NCBI GenBank assembly: GCA_006386115.1
Contig: VFIW01000004.1
Coordinates: forward strand, 682,001 to 746,000
Direction: 5' to 3'
DNA from: Globisporangium splendens
Taxonomy: Eukaryota; Oomycota; Peronosporomycetes; Pythiales; Pythiaceae
DNA: 64,000 nucleotides
The notes under the pieces are model-generated. The model worked only from the letters and a program-made list of their open reading frames with translations, made no database searches and had not been told where the DNA came from. Within the stretch, counting starts at the first letter, position 1. Every line of letters starts with the position of its first letter. The translations under genes were made by a program, and so were the position numbers. Below are positions 37,138 through 46,280 of this stretch, piece by piece.

Positions 37138-37818
37138 TCATGCGGCGGCGTTGCGAAGCTGCAAGCCAACGTCATGGCGCTTTTGTTCCTTGTCCTTGAG
37201 CTCATCTGCCAACATGAGCACAAACACACAGCACAGCAAAATGCAATAAACCACTAACCATTAGACAACATGAATGGCGACAAAACTAAAAGCTAGCATT
37301 GTGCGTTGTTTACTTCGCTTGGCATTGACGATCATATCACGGCGATCGAGGAAAAACACATTCCCGCGCTTCACGTACGTCGCCTACGAATACAAATCGA
37401 CCATGCGCATTCACACACACACACACGTCAAGTGCTCAGTAGTTGCTGCCATTGGCGCTGCTGTCAAAATCCATCCATGCAGCCAGCAATTCGTACCTTC
37501 TTCGGCTTTACTGTGTCCAACTCAACCACCGCAACGTTCAACTGACGGATCTGCACAGTATCCAAACCCAACAGCAATAAACGTCAAACACGAAGAAAAC
37601 GACTTCATCATCGGCAATTTAGCGTTCATTTGGGAGGCATTGGACACGCTGCTCCGTCTGCTGCCTACACGCATAATGCACATGCGCATTTGGCGCCACA
37701 GCCACATAAACCAATGTCTCCACCATCTCTCAATGCATGTACGTACGTCTGCATCGAGCTTCTTGGCGAGCTGCTGCGCCTGCCAAGTCGGCATCGCCGG
37801 CACCTCAGTTGTCGGCAT
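37138..37818 (-). CDS. ASDURF: Small prefoldin-like protein, ASDURF homologue
   Basis: Four small exons, 37818-37747 (24 codons), 37550-37497 (18), 37383-37314 and 37205-37138, give 87 residues and an exact frame. Donors are GTACGT, GTACGA and GTAAAC; acceptors are GCAG, GTAG and GCAG. The protein resembles human ASDURF, the product of the upstream open frame of ASNSD1 and a prefoldin-like subunit of the PAQosome co-chaperone: IRQLNVAVVELDTVKPKK matches its first helix, and the turn GNVFFLDRRDMIVNAKR matches its NIFFLADRTEML-type segment. A charged helix NELKDKEQKRHDVG follows. This is the beta-type prefoldin layout of two helices with a hairpin. Here it is a separate gene, not a leader of an asparagine synthetase-like gene. 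Its start is 149 bp from the divergent GRAM-like gene. Confidence 0.7.
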
Positions 37819-37967
37819 ATTTGTCTTTTGCTGTGCACGCTTGATATTCAAGCGACTCCCTCATACAGTGTGTCCCACACTATATCCGCATCCTCATTTC
37901 CATTCAATCAGCCAATACGATGCACCCACCTGTCCTTGTGTCATAAAAGAAGGAAAACACAGCCAAC

Positions 37968-40186
37968 ATGGCGACGCTGAACGACGAGGAGCTCGAGTTC
38001 GGCGCGTTCTCGCGCGAGGAAGCGGACCCGATGGAGATGGCGCTGGACCGCGCGAGCGCCGTGAAGGACCATCCGGACTTCACGGTCCTGGACAGCGACG
38101 AGCTGCGCGCGCAGTACGCAGCGACAACTTCCAAAGCGTCGACTGCAAGCGGAGCAGCCGCCAGTTTGCTCAGCAGCGCAGCCAGCGCAGCGTCCTTAAT
38201 GCCGTCTATGACGCCGCCAACAGCAGCGTCGTCTAATGCGAAGAAACTACCGGACTGGATGATCAGCTTGCCGGTTGAGAAGGATCCGAGCAAGTGGCGC
38301 ATCCTCGAAGTGCAGATCCGTCCCGATCGCGCCTGGTGGATCATCAAGGAGCTCCTGGTCACCGTATGCATGGGCAAGGGGCTCGTGCTCACGGAGGAGA
38401 CCGCGTGCAGCGTGCTGTTCCGCAAGAAAGTGGCACAGGAGTCCGTGGCGAACGGCATGGCGCACACCGCAGCGTACCAGAACGTGTTTGTGCGCATCGG
38501 CGTGCTGCCATCCAAGCTGCGCGTGCTCCACATTTGCAGCCTCGTGTCCGGCGACAACAAGTTGCTTGGCGGTCTGGTGGCCAGTACGCGGAATCCGCTG
38601 TCTGCTGAGAAGACCAAGCCGCTCATGTTTGCATTGGACCAACTGCTCGGTGCGATCCAGGGGATGCTCATCAGTCAGTACCTCACGAGCAGTCAATTGT
38701 TCATGTCGACGCCAGAGAATATGTCGGAAGAAGGTTTGTGGCAGCATGCTCTCGCATTTGCGCTCACCTGTGCATTTGTGCGCGTGTATTGGCGACGTGC
38801 GTGTATCTGATAGAGTGTTTTTCTATGTGTGTATGTGTCGATTTGCCATGCTGCAGACGTCACGGGTGCGGAGCTTGATCCAGGATACGTTCAGGATGTC
38901 AAGAAAATGTTTTCCAGGTAGCCAAACATGCAGAGCTACCTTTCCATCCCCATGCTAGTGCTACTACTTGCGTTTGTGGTTCTTTGTATGGCAAACTGTC
39001 AGTGAGATGAAAGCGAATATGCGCGATCTGTGCATCCCGTTGGAAGAGTACGCGTACGACCAGGAGTTCTCGTGTGCGCTACTGATCGGACTGCTGGAGC
39101 CATTATACAAGAAGTACAGCCTCAAATTGAGTGAAGATGCAGACGATGCGTCTGGATCAGCCGCAGCAACGACAGCAGCAAGTCTCCCGGACGCACTCGC
39201 ATCGGCTGCGATCTGTAATGGAGCCAGCGATGACCAGAAGCAACAAACGACGTCTGAGCCGTCCACTAAATCCGAAGCGACTCCAGCAGATGACTCGAAG
39301 CCAGCGAGAAAGACGAGCAAGTGCTACGGCGAAGTCATTAACGACATGGTGCACCAACTGTGGAGCGACTTGACGGTCGAGTGCGACGCCAAAGTCAAGT
39401 CCAAGATCGACGAAAAGCAAAAACAAGTCACGGCGCGCGCCGATGCGGCCCAGCGACTGCGCGTTCGTGCGATCGCGACCATCATAGACTAGTACGTCTT
39501 ATATTTTTCTGCTGTGATAGTGCAATGATGCAGCGAACTGGGGATTAACTGGTGAGCTCTGTGTCGTTTTGTATGATCTACAGCCCGGACGCCGATGTCA
39601 CGACGCTCAAGTCGTCAACGCCAGGCAACAGGTATAAAAGATGCATGCATGGCTCAATCATCTAGTTACTCCGTCGGACCAACTCACATGTGGCATATAT
39701 GCGTGCATGTAGAGATGATGTGCTTCTGTATGAAGGCTCGGGCGTGATCAATTCGGTCCCCGCGAAACTTCACGTCACCTATGGGTACGATCGACTTGCT
39801 TTGTGTTCAATGTTGAAGCCTTCAGTCTCAATATGCATGTTGTTGTGGCCAGGTGCCTGATCTACCGCACGATGGTGCCACTCTTTGCCACAACGACGAT
39901 CATCCCGATTGACGACATTGTGGGGGTGTCGCCGACGACGTCGTACGGGATCCACGTGCTCACTGTGGAGCTGAACCCCGAGGTCCATGCCAAAGGACTC
40001 ACGATCGCGACGGGACTCGAAGTCGATTTGCTCTACCAACTGGTCTCGGAGCTGCTCGCGATGCACAAGAGAGAGAATGCCGCCAAGCAGCTGCTTCAGC
40101 AGGACGAGCGCGATGCCAAGCTCCTGCAGACGCTGCTGGACTACGAGGAAGAGGAAAAGAGCGCCGAAGACGACGACACCGCGTGA
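37968..40186 (+). CDS. Conserved-looking protein with a C-terminal GRAM/PH-like domain
   Basis: Six exons, 37968-38733, 38857-38917, 39003-39491, 39584-39631, 39713-39784 and 39853-40186, sum to 589 residues. The N-terminal 90 residues are acidic and then Ser/Ala-rich. A globular part follows (WRILEVQIRPDRAWWIIKEL, later VRIGVLPSKLRVLHICSLV) that I do not recognise. The C-terminal part, DDVLLYEGSGVINSVPAKL then VTYGCLIYRTMV and TIIPIDDIVGV, has the strand order of a GRAM domain, a PH-like fold that binds lipids or proteins at membranes. It ends with an acidic coiled coil. The GRAM assignment is moderate; the rest is unknown. Confidence 0.72.
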
Positions 40187-40463
40187 AAATACGTGGCTCG
40201 TATGAAAACCCCGCCTAGATGTTTTGTATAAAGTGGTGATTGCAGTGGACAAGAGAAAGCAAGACAAGATGCCTGTGTGTTCCGTCGGTTTGTGTGGATA
40301 AAGAACACGAACAACTATATATTTGTTTCTGCGTCTTATTGGCACGGTGGCATTGATATTCTTTGGCTTTGCGATATACGCACACACATCCACATAGCTT
40401 AATCGCGTCGCGCATATACATGTAATGCGCCATTCCTGCCGCACATGGAATGCGCTCTTCCCT

Positions 40464-41033
40464 TCAACTGAGTGGCGGCGCGGTGGGCACATTGTGGTAC
40501 GCTGGCGGGGATCGTTCGTCACTTGGCGGCTGCGAGTACGTTGGCGGTCCGAGCAGCGGTTCTTCCATGTCCACCGTCAGCGCCGACGCATACGACGGCA
40601 GCTGATACGTATGCTTGCCAGCTTTACTCCCAAGAGCTCCCGGGTATCCTCTCATGCCTCGTCCATGATGATGATGATGGTGATGATGATGACGATGGTA
40701 GTCGCAATCGCATTCTCTCTCTGGAGTGCTTTTGAGGCAGAACCCATAGAAGCACGGCAAGTAGCAGTAGCAGCACGGGCACGGGATCGAGACGTAGCAG
40801 CGGCAGATGCCGCAGAGGACAACCAGCAGAGCGAGCGACAATGTGGAGATGCCGATGAACAGGAGCTGGTCCTCGTCGTTGGATCTCAATGCGGAGAACG
40901 CGAAGGGGTTCGTCGCGTTAGCAGCAGCAGAGGCGTTGGAGGACGAAGCAATAGCAGCGATCGCGGCCTGCGCTTTGCCCACATGCTCCTGCGACTGCAC
41001 CGCGAAGAATCCGTCGTCGCTTGGGAACCACAT
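40464..41033 (-). CDS. Cys/His-rich single-pass membrane protein with PPxY motifs
   Basis: Single exon, 189 residues. After an Ala/Ser/Asn-rich N-terminal half with two NxT/S sites comes one membrane helix (LLFIGISTLSLALLVVLCGI, about 58-77), followed at once by a very cysteine-rich juxtamembrane stretch of about ten cysteines within 33 residues (such as CPCCYCYLPCFYGFC), then a run of nine histidines. The C-terminal third carries SYASA and two PY motifs, PPTYSQPP and PPAYHNVP. PPxY motifs bind WW domains of Nedd4-type HECT ligases; clustered cysteines beside a membrane are often palmitoylated or bind metal. LITAF-like proteins share the general recipe but not the sequence. No signal peptide is seen. 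Function unknown. Confidence 0.7.
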   Translation of the reverse strand: MWFPSDDGFFAVQSQEHVGKAQAAIAAIASSSNASAAANATNPFAFSALRSNDEDQLLFIGISTLSLALLVVLCGICRCYVSIPCPCCYCYLPCFYGFCLKSTPERECDCDYHRHHHHHHHHHGRGMRGYPGALGSKAGKHTYQLPSYASALTVDMEEPLLGPPTYSQPPSDERSPPAYHNVPTAPPLS

Positions 41034-41394
41034 GCGCGCTTGATTGTGTAGCTTTTCCTTGTGTGTCGTGGATCTAGTGACTGCCCTCTTGAAAGAGAGA
41101 AAGAACGGTATTCACCTTGTATAATAAGTTGAAGGGGTATCATTGTGTATCAACTAGTGCAATGCATTGGTAAATGGTGCATGCGATTTATAGAGGTAAT
41201 TGAAACATCAACCCAGTTGAAGACGGTCATCCTGTGTGATCTTTGGCAGGTTTTTGTTGCACCTGATAAACAGTGTGAACTTAACTGCCTCTAATTATGA
41301 ATATTCGAACCTAACACCATCTGCTCAACAGTCACTCGAACCTACCGGTGCGTAGCCGTCTGTGTGCTAACAACAGCACTTTTAGATACCAACG
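41034..41394. promoter_or_regulatory. Divergent spacer before the ROK kinase
   Basis: This 361-bp spacer lies between the starts of the Cys/His-rich protein and ROK kinase genes. It is AT-rich from 41140 to 41330. No coding frame or repeat is seen. The promoter role is inferred from orientation. Confidence 0.35.
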
Positions 41395-42950
41395 ATGCAA
41401 ATGGCGGTGGACAAGACGACGCTGCACGCGGGCGTGGACATTGGCGGTTCGAGCGTGAAAGTGGCGCTCGTCGACGCCCGGGGATGCACTGTCGGGAAGA
41501 CCTTCCAGCGGCCTATCCTCCCGGAGGAGCGGGACGCCGACGCCGTCGTCAGTCTCGCGTACACTTTGCTGCACGAAGCGCTTAGAGACGTGCGGTGAAA
41601 TTGCTGCATTTGCCTCCATTAACCTGCTAGTGATGGCATGAGTACTGACGGGCGCTTGGTTGATCTTACTGTATTGCCAGGCAGCGATTGTATTGCAGGA
41701 CGTTGAGGCGGTTGGTGTTGGGTGTCCAGGGGTCCTGCACGCCGGTGGCGTGATCCACGCCGCGTCCAATTTCTCATCGTGGCACGACGTGCCATTGCGC
41801 CAAATGTTTGAGGACCAACTAGGCGATGGGGTCAAGGTATATGCCAACGTTGTCATTTTAACCTCTTTGTGTGGATCACTGTGGCAATAACAACAACACT
41901 GGTGTGGTGTGCATTCCTGCAGGTTCATGTGTGCAATGACGCGGATGCCGCCATTTTGGCGGAGCAGTGGGTCGGCACTGCTCAAGGGGATGTCAAGAAC
42001 TTCATCATGCTCAGTAAAGATAAATATGTGATACAAGTGCAATGGTCCAATAGATGAGCGTGGTCTTTGGACTCACGACCCCTTGCTCTGTTTGTTTAGC
42101 CCTTGGGACTGGAGTCGGCGTCGGCATCGTCGTCGATGGGAAATTGGTTCACGGCGGGTCCAGCATGATCGAAGGTGGCCACATGGTGAGGGTTGTTGCG
42201 CTGCACTTTGCTTTATATGGTTATTTGATCGCATCAACTGTTTGCTGCATCACATTAGATCGTGGAGCGCAATGGACGACTGTGCGGTTGCAGTCAGCGC
42301 GGCTGCCTGGAGGCGTACAGCTCAGCGGGAGCGCTCGTCCTGGAAGCCCAGGAGCACGTTGCCGCAGGCGCAGACTCCGTTCTCGCGACGTATCCTTCGG
42401 AGAGCATCAGCGCTGAGCTCATCTTCCGACTCGCCAAGGAGGGGGACGCCATGTGCACGCGCCTCATTGTCGAGGTGAATTATGAGACGCTCTGTTTAGG
42501 CTAAGTGAGACTGACTGACTTTTTATGGCTGAATGGCGAGTTCAGGCGGCTGACTACCTGGGCTTTGCATGTGTGAACTTTTGCCGCGTGCTCGACCCCG
42601 AGGTACGGCTGAAACTTTTCCATTTTCTATATCGTAGCCTGGCCACTTCTATGTCTATTCTTTGGGGCTACACCTAGATGATCGTGCTCTCGGGCGGAAT
42701 GGCTGAGGCCGGGGACGTGTTCGTGCAGCAAGTGCGAGATGCCTACCTCAAGTACTCGTGGACCACGTTTCCAAACCCCGTGCGTGTGTTGTCATTGGTA
42801 TTTGTGAAGCGCTCATGTACGCATCGCTCATACTCTTTTTCGTTGTTGATGGCCATCGCGCAGGTTCGAATCGAGAAGGCGAGCGCGGGCTACAACTCGG
42901 GGATCATTGGAGCCGCATACTCGTGCTTGCTCCAGTTGAGCAGCACATGA
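41395..42950 (+). CDS. ROK-family sugar kinase
   Basis: Eight exons, 41395-41589, 41699-41836, 41923-42013, 42100-42185, 42259-42474, 42546-42602, 42678-42779 and 42864-42950, sum to 323 residues, the family size. Visible hallmarks: VDIGGSSVKVALVD (phosphate-1 loop), VGVGCPGVLHAGG, NDADAAILAEQW (catalytic Asp), LGTGVGVGIVVDGKL (phosphate-2 loop), a zinc-binding ROK signature CGCSQRGCLEAYSSA, and VLSGGMAEAG (adenosine loop). ROK kinases phosphorylate glucose, N-acetylmannosamine or related sugars with ATP; glucokinase is the likeliest role here. The first donor is read as GTGCGG after GAC, because only this keeps the frame. A nearly identical middle part recurs 2024 bp downstream. Confidence 0.9.
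41693..42173 (+). repeat. Direct repeat, copy 1 (within ROK kinase gene)
   Basis: These 481 bp recur at 43717-44197 with a single difference that I can see: C at 41800 versus T at 43824. The block runs from the acceptor of the second ROK exon to part of the fourth exon and includes two complete introns. Identity stops abruptly on both sides. Confidence 0.95.
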
Positions 42951-43113
42951 CAATAGCAAACAGTCGTCACTCTGCAAGTGCGAAATATTACTCAACATAA
43001 ACAGGTGAATCTAGCCCTTTCAATCGTACCATATTTCCGTGGACTGTTTACTGTTATCCATAATAAACAGGTAAATGAATCAATCGAAATATTGTTGCAA
43101 AGCACAACGCAAC

Positions 43114-43347
43114 ATGCGGCAGCGCAATGTGCTGGCAGTTGCTCAGCAGCGGAGCGTGCGCAAGTTTCTGAAGAAGCACCACACTGCTGTGGCGCTGGCG
43201 GAGCTCAACTTTCGCGCGCCGGCGCTGAGCTGGGTGGAGATCGTCGACAGCGACCAGTTTAAGAACTGCGACGCTGCGTACTCGAGTCGCCAAGCGCGGC
43301 AGATCGACACTCAACTCAAGCGTAATGCGAGCATCAAGTCCGCGTAA
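43114..43347 (+). CDS. Small hypothetical protein
   Basis: An open frame of 77 residues from the ATG at 43114 (or 90 from one at 43075). It is basic, with RSVRKFLKKHH and HTAVALAELNFRAPALSW, and its codon use is GC-rich like that of true genes here. I do not recognise it. It ends with TAA at 43345-43347, and the same frame then runs open into the first exon of the truncated ROK copy, so it may be the remains of a front end fused to that copy. Confidence 0.35.
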   Translation: MRQRNVLAVAQQRSVRKFLKKHHTAVALAELNFRAPALSWVEIVDSDQFKNCDAAYSSRQARQIDTQLKRNASIKSA

Positions 43348-44200
43348 AGCGCCCCAAACAAGACCACACCGAAGGCTCCAGGACATCGCCAGACCCACGG
43401 CACCGCAGCGGGTGCGAGTAAGCTGATCGGTCGTTTGCCGAACGTGCGCACAGGCGTGGACATTGGCGAAGCGAGCGTGAAAGTGGCGCTCGTCGACGCC
43501 CAGGGACGCACCAATGGAAAGATCTTCCAGAAGCCATTGGGCAAAAGAGACGCCGAGTACGTCGTGGACCCCGCGTTCACACTGCTGCACGAAGCGCTCA
43601 GCGACGTCCGGTGGACTGTTACGTTCTTTCTCCGTCTTCCTCCACCAGCATGCTAATGGTGGAATGCTGATGAGGAAAAGTACACCGCTACTTGGTTGTA
43701 ATATGCGACGACTGCGTTGCAGGACGTTGAGGCGGTTGGTGTTGGGTGTCCAGGGGTCCTGCACGCCGGTGGCGTGATCCACGCCGCGTCCAATTTCTCA
43801 TCGTGGCACGACGTGCCATTGCGTCAAATGTTTGAGGACCAACTAGGCGATGGGGTCAAGGTATATGCCAACGTTGTCATTTTAACCTCTTTGTGTGGAT
43901 CACTGTGGCAATAACAACAACACTGGTGTGGTGTGCATTCCTGCAGGTTCATGTGTGCAATGACGCGGATGCCGCCATTTTGGCGGAGCAGTGGGTCGGC
44001 ACTGCTCAAGGGGATGTCAAGAACTTCATCATGCTCAGTAAAGATAAATATGTGATACAAGTGCAATGGTCCAATAGATGAGCGTGGTCTTTGGACTCAC
44101 GACCCCTTGCTCTGTTTGTTTAGCCCTTGGGACTGGAGTCGGCGTCGGCATCGTCGTCGATGGGAAATTGGTTCACGGCGGGTCCAGCATGATCGAATGC
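43348..44200 (+). pseudogene. Truncated second copy of the ROK kinase gene
   Basis: This copy keeps a first exon (about 43348-43613) with VDIGEASVKVALVD and TLLHEALSD, roughly 80 percent identical to the intact gene, then the exons of the shared 481-bp block. It ends at 44197 in the middle of the exon containing GGSSMIE; the ROK zinc signature, second half and last exons are missing. No ATG lies between the upstream TAA and the conserved start. It therefore cannot make a working kinase. The DBR1 gene starts 152 bp after it. Confidence 0.85.
43717..44197 (+). repeat. Direct repeat, copy 2 (within truncated ROK copy)
   Basis: Second copy of the 481-bp block at 41693-42173, offset by exactly 2024 bp with no insertion or deletion and one substitution. 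The flanking first exon is far more diverged than this block. Confidence 0.95.
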
Positions 44201-44351
44201 AGCCACCCCAACAGATTTCTAATAGGAGGGTATTTTGCATTTTATAGAGACTTGATCTTGCTGCTAATCACTGGGTTGAAAAGCAAGCCATCAAGACAGT
44301 GCCATTGCCCTCCAAGTTGCCGAGCAAAAAGTGTACCCACTGGTCGCGAAA

Positions 44352-45626
44352 ATGGTCCAAGTAGCCGTCGTGGGCTGCACGCATGGCGAGTTGGACGCGC
44401 TGTACGCACGCATCGACGAACTCAACGCCTCCCAGAAGTTTCCAGACGACCTGATCCGACTGCTGCTCTGCTGCGGCGACTTCGAGAGTCTGCGCAACGC
44501 GACCGACTTGGCGTGCAAGGCGTGTCCGCCCAGGTACCGCCACATGAACTCGTTCCACGCATACTACCGCGGCGAGATGCGCGCATCCGTGCTCACGATC
44601 TTCATCGGCGGCAACCACGAGGCGTCGAACTATCTTCAGGAGCTGCGCTATGGCGGTTGGGTCGCGCCAAACATCTTTTACCTGGGAGCTGCGGGTGTGG
44701 TCCAAGTCGCGGGGCTCCGCATTGCTGGCATCTCGGGCATCTATCACGAGAAGCACTACCGCAGCGGCCATTACGAAACCGCGCCGTACTCCAAGAAGAC
44801 CATCGACAGCGTCTACTGCGTGCGCGAGTACCAGGTGTATCAGCTCTCGCACTTGACGTCGCCATCGGCGCTCGCCAGTCACGTTGAGAAACCTATTCTC
44901 GACGTGTTTCTTTCTCATGATTGGCCCACGCACATTGAGAATCATGGCGACATTGATGCGATGCTGCGAGAACGACCCGATTTCCAAAAGAGTATCGACG
45001 ACAACAGGTTTGGAAATCCCGGATGCGAGTTTTTGCTGCATGCGCTGTGGCCAACGACGTGGCTTGCGGGCCACATGCACATCCGATTTGAGGCGACGGT
45101 GCCGCACCCTTCGACGATTCTCAATGCTGCGGACTTGGATCAGGAATCACCAAATGCGACGACGCATTTCCTTGCACTGAGTAAGTGCAAACCCAACGAA
45201 GCATGCATGGAAGTCCTGGATCTGGTGCCTGGAAGCCAAACAATGACAGCGGCAAATGACGACCTGCTTCGAGTCATGATGGACGTGGAATGGCTCGCGA
45301 TTCTGCGCGCGACGCACCATTTAGCATCGCGCTCTCGACAACCAGTCGATTTGCCGGAGGAGAAACTGGAAATCACAACTGACGATATCGCGTGGGTTGA
45401 AAAACGACTCGACGAGGTGTACGCTAACTCTCTAGGCAATGGCAAAGTCAGAGGCGAGTGGCCGACGGAGTTTGTGATGACGGCTCCACCTTGGGACGAA
45501 ACCAGTGGCGAGTCGATGCCAAAGACATCCCGGGAATTGGTGGTTGGAAATCCACAGACCGACTCGTTTTTGGCATTTCTGGAGCTCCCGCATGTTGTGA
45601 CAGTTCCATATACGCCAGCCGAGTGA
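44352..45626 (+). CDS. DBR1: RNA lariat debranching enzyme
   Basis: Single exon, 424 residues. All metallophosphoesterase motifs of DBR1 are present: VVGCTHGELD, CCGDFESLRN, IFIGGNHEASNYL, LSHDWP and LAGHMHIRF. The characteristic KACPPRYRHMNSFHAYYRG and GLRIAGISGIYHEKHYRSGH follow the first motifs, and the C-terminal extension is shorter than in animals. DBR1 opens the 2-prime,5-prime bond of intron lariats after splicing; in an intron-rich genome it is a housekeeping gene. In many eukaryotes the first motif starts GC-x-HG-x-LD with cysteine as here, typical for DBR1. It converges on PAF1 with 654 bp between the stops. Confidence 0.96.
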   Translation: MVQVAVVGCTHGELDALYARIDELNASQKFPDDLIRLLLCCGDFESLRNATDLACKACPPRYRHMNSFHAYYRGEMRASVLTIFIGGNHEASNYLQELRYGGWVAPNIFYLGAAGVVQVAGLRIAGISGIYHEKHYRSGHYETAPYSKKTIDSVYCVREYQVYQLSHLTSPSALASHVEKPILDVFLSHDWPTHIENHGDIDAMLRERPDFQKSIDDNRFGNPGCEFLLHALWPTTWLAGHMHIRFEATVPHPSTILNAADLDQESPNATTHFLALSKCKPNEACMEVLDLVPGSQTMTAANDDLLRVMMDVEWLAILRATHHLASRSRQPVDLPEEKLEITTDDIAWVEKRLDEVYANSLGNGKVRGEWPTEFVMTAPPWDETSGESMPKTSRELVVGNPQTDSFLAFLELPHVVTVPYTPAE

Positions 45627-46280
45627 CAAGCGAGCATCGGCGTGAAGAAGGACGCAGATAGTTGACTCAGGTCGGAGTGTTTCCGGCTCGTAATTGCTTG
45701 TTCATGTATAGTTCCCAATCTGCAAAGCATTTCCATGGCCTGTTCTCAGCCTTTTGTATGGGCAAACTCAGTGAAACGATTTCTTTTATTTCTCGTACTT
45801 GACTGTAACTCAGGGCAGCAAATCGGCACAATCGATGAAACAATTGCTTACCTTGTGTCCTGCATCCAGTATTGGCGCCGTTATACCCAGTTGCATTGCA
45901 CATTCATGGAAAGAAGAGAGAAAAGGACAACATCCATACGACGGCAAAATACCTGCGAGATATTTACCATGACGGGCTTTTCGGCATGCCTAGCAAGTCA
46001 CACTCCTGAACTCGGCACCAGCCAAAAAAGCAAGTCCACGTGACACAACTGACAAACCAAATTGCATACCTGGAGCTTTATCGAGCATAACAACAACCGT
46101 AAATGAGAAGAATTAATTAATCAACATTGTGTTCGTACCCGTACAGAATTGCTGATTTCGTGAAACTGGAGCATATATGAATCGCGTAACTGCAACTACA
46201 AGCGACCGGTAATACGCCAGATGGGAGGATTTTCAAGGACCATCGTGCATATCCGCTCCAAATCATGCAGCTTTCTTTGC
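45627..46280. other. Convergent spacer
   Basis: This 654-bp region lies between the stops of DBR1 and PAF1. It is AT-rich (for example TTAATTAAT at about 46111-46119) and probably holds both 3-prime untranslated regions. No coding frame resembles a known protein and no repeat is seen. Confidence 0.4.

Noticed and set aside
42864..42885. GGTTCGAATC-like sequence suggestive of a tRNA T-loop
   Set aside because: It lies at the start of the last ROK exon, and no acceptor stem, D-arm or anticodon arm can be folded around it.
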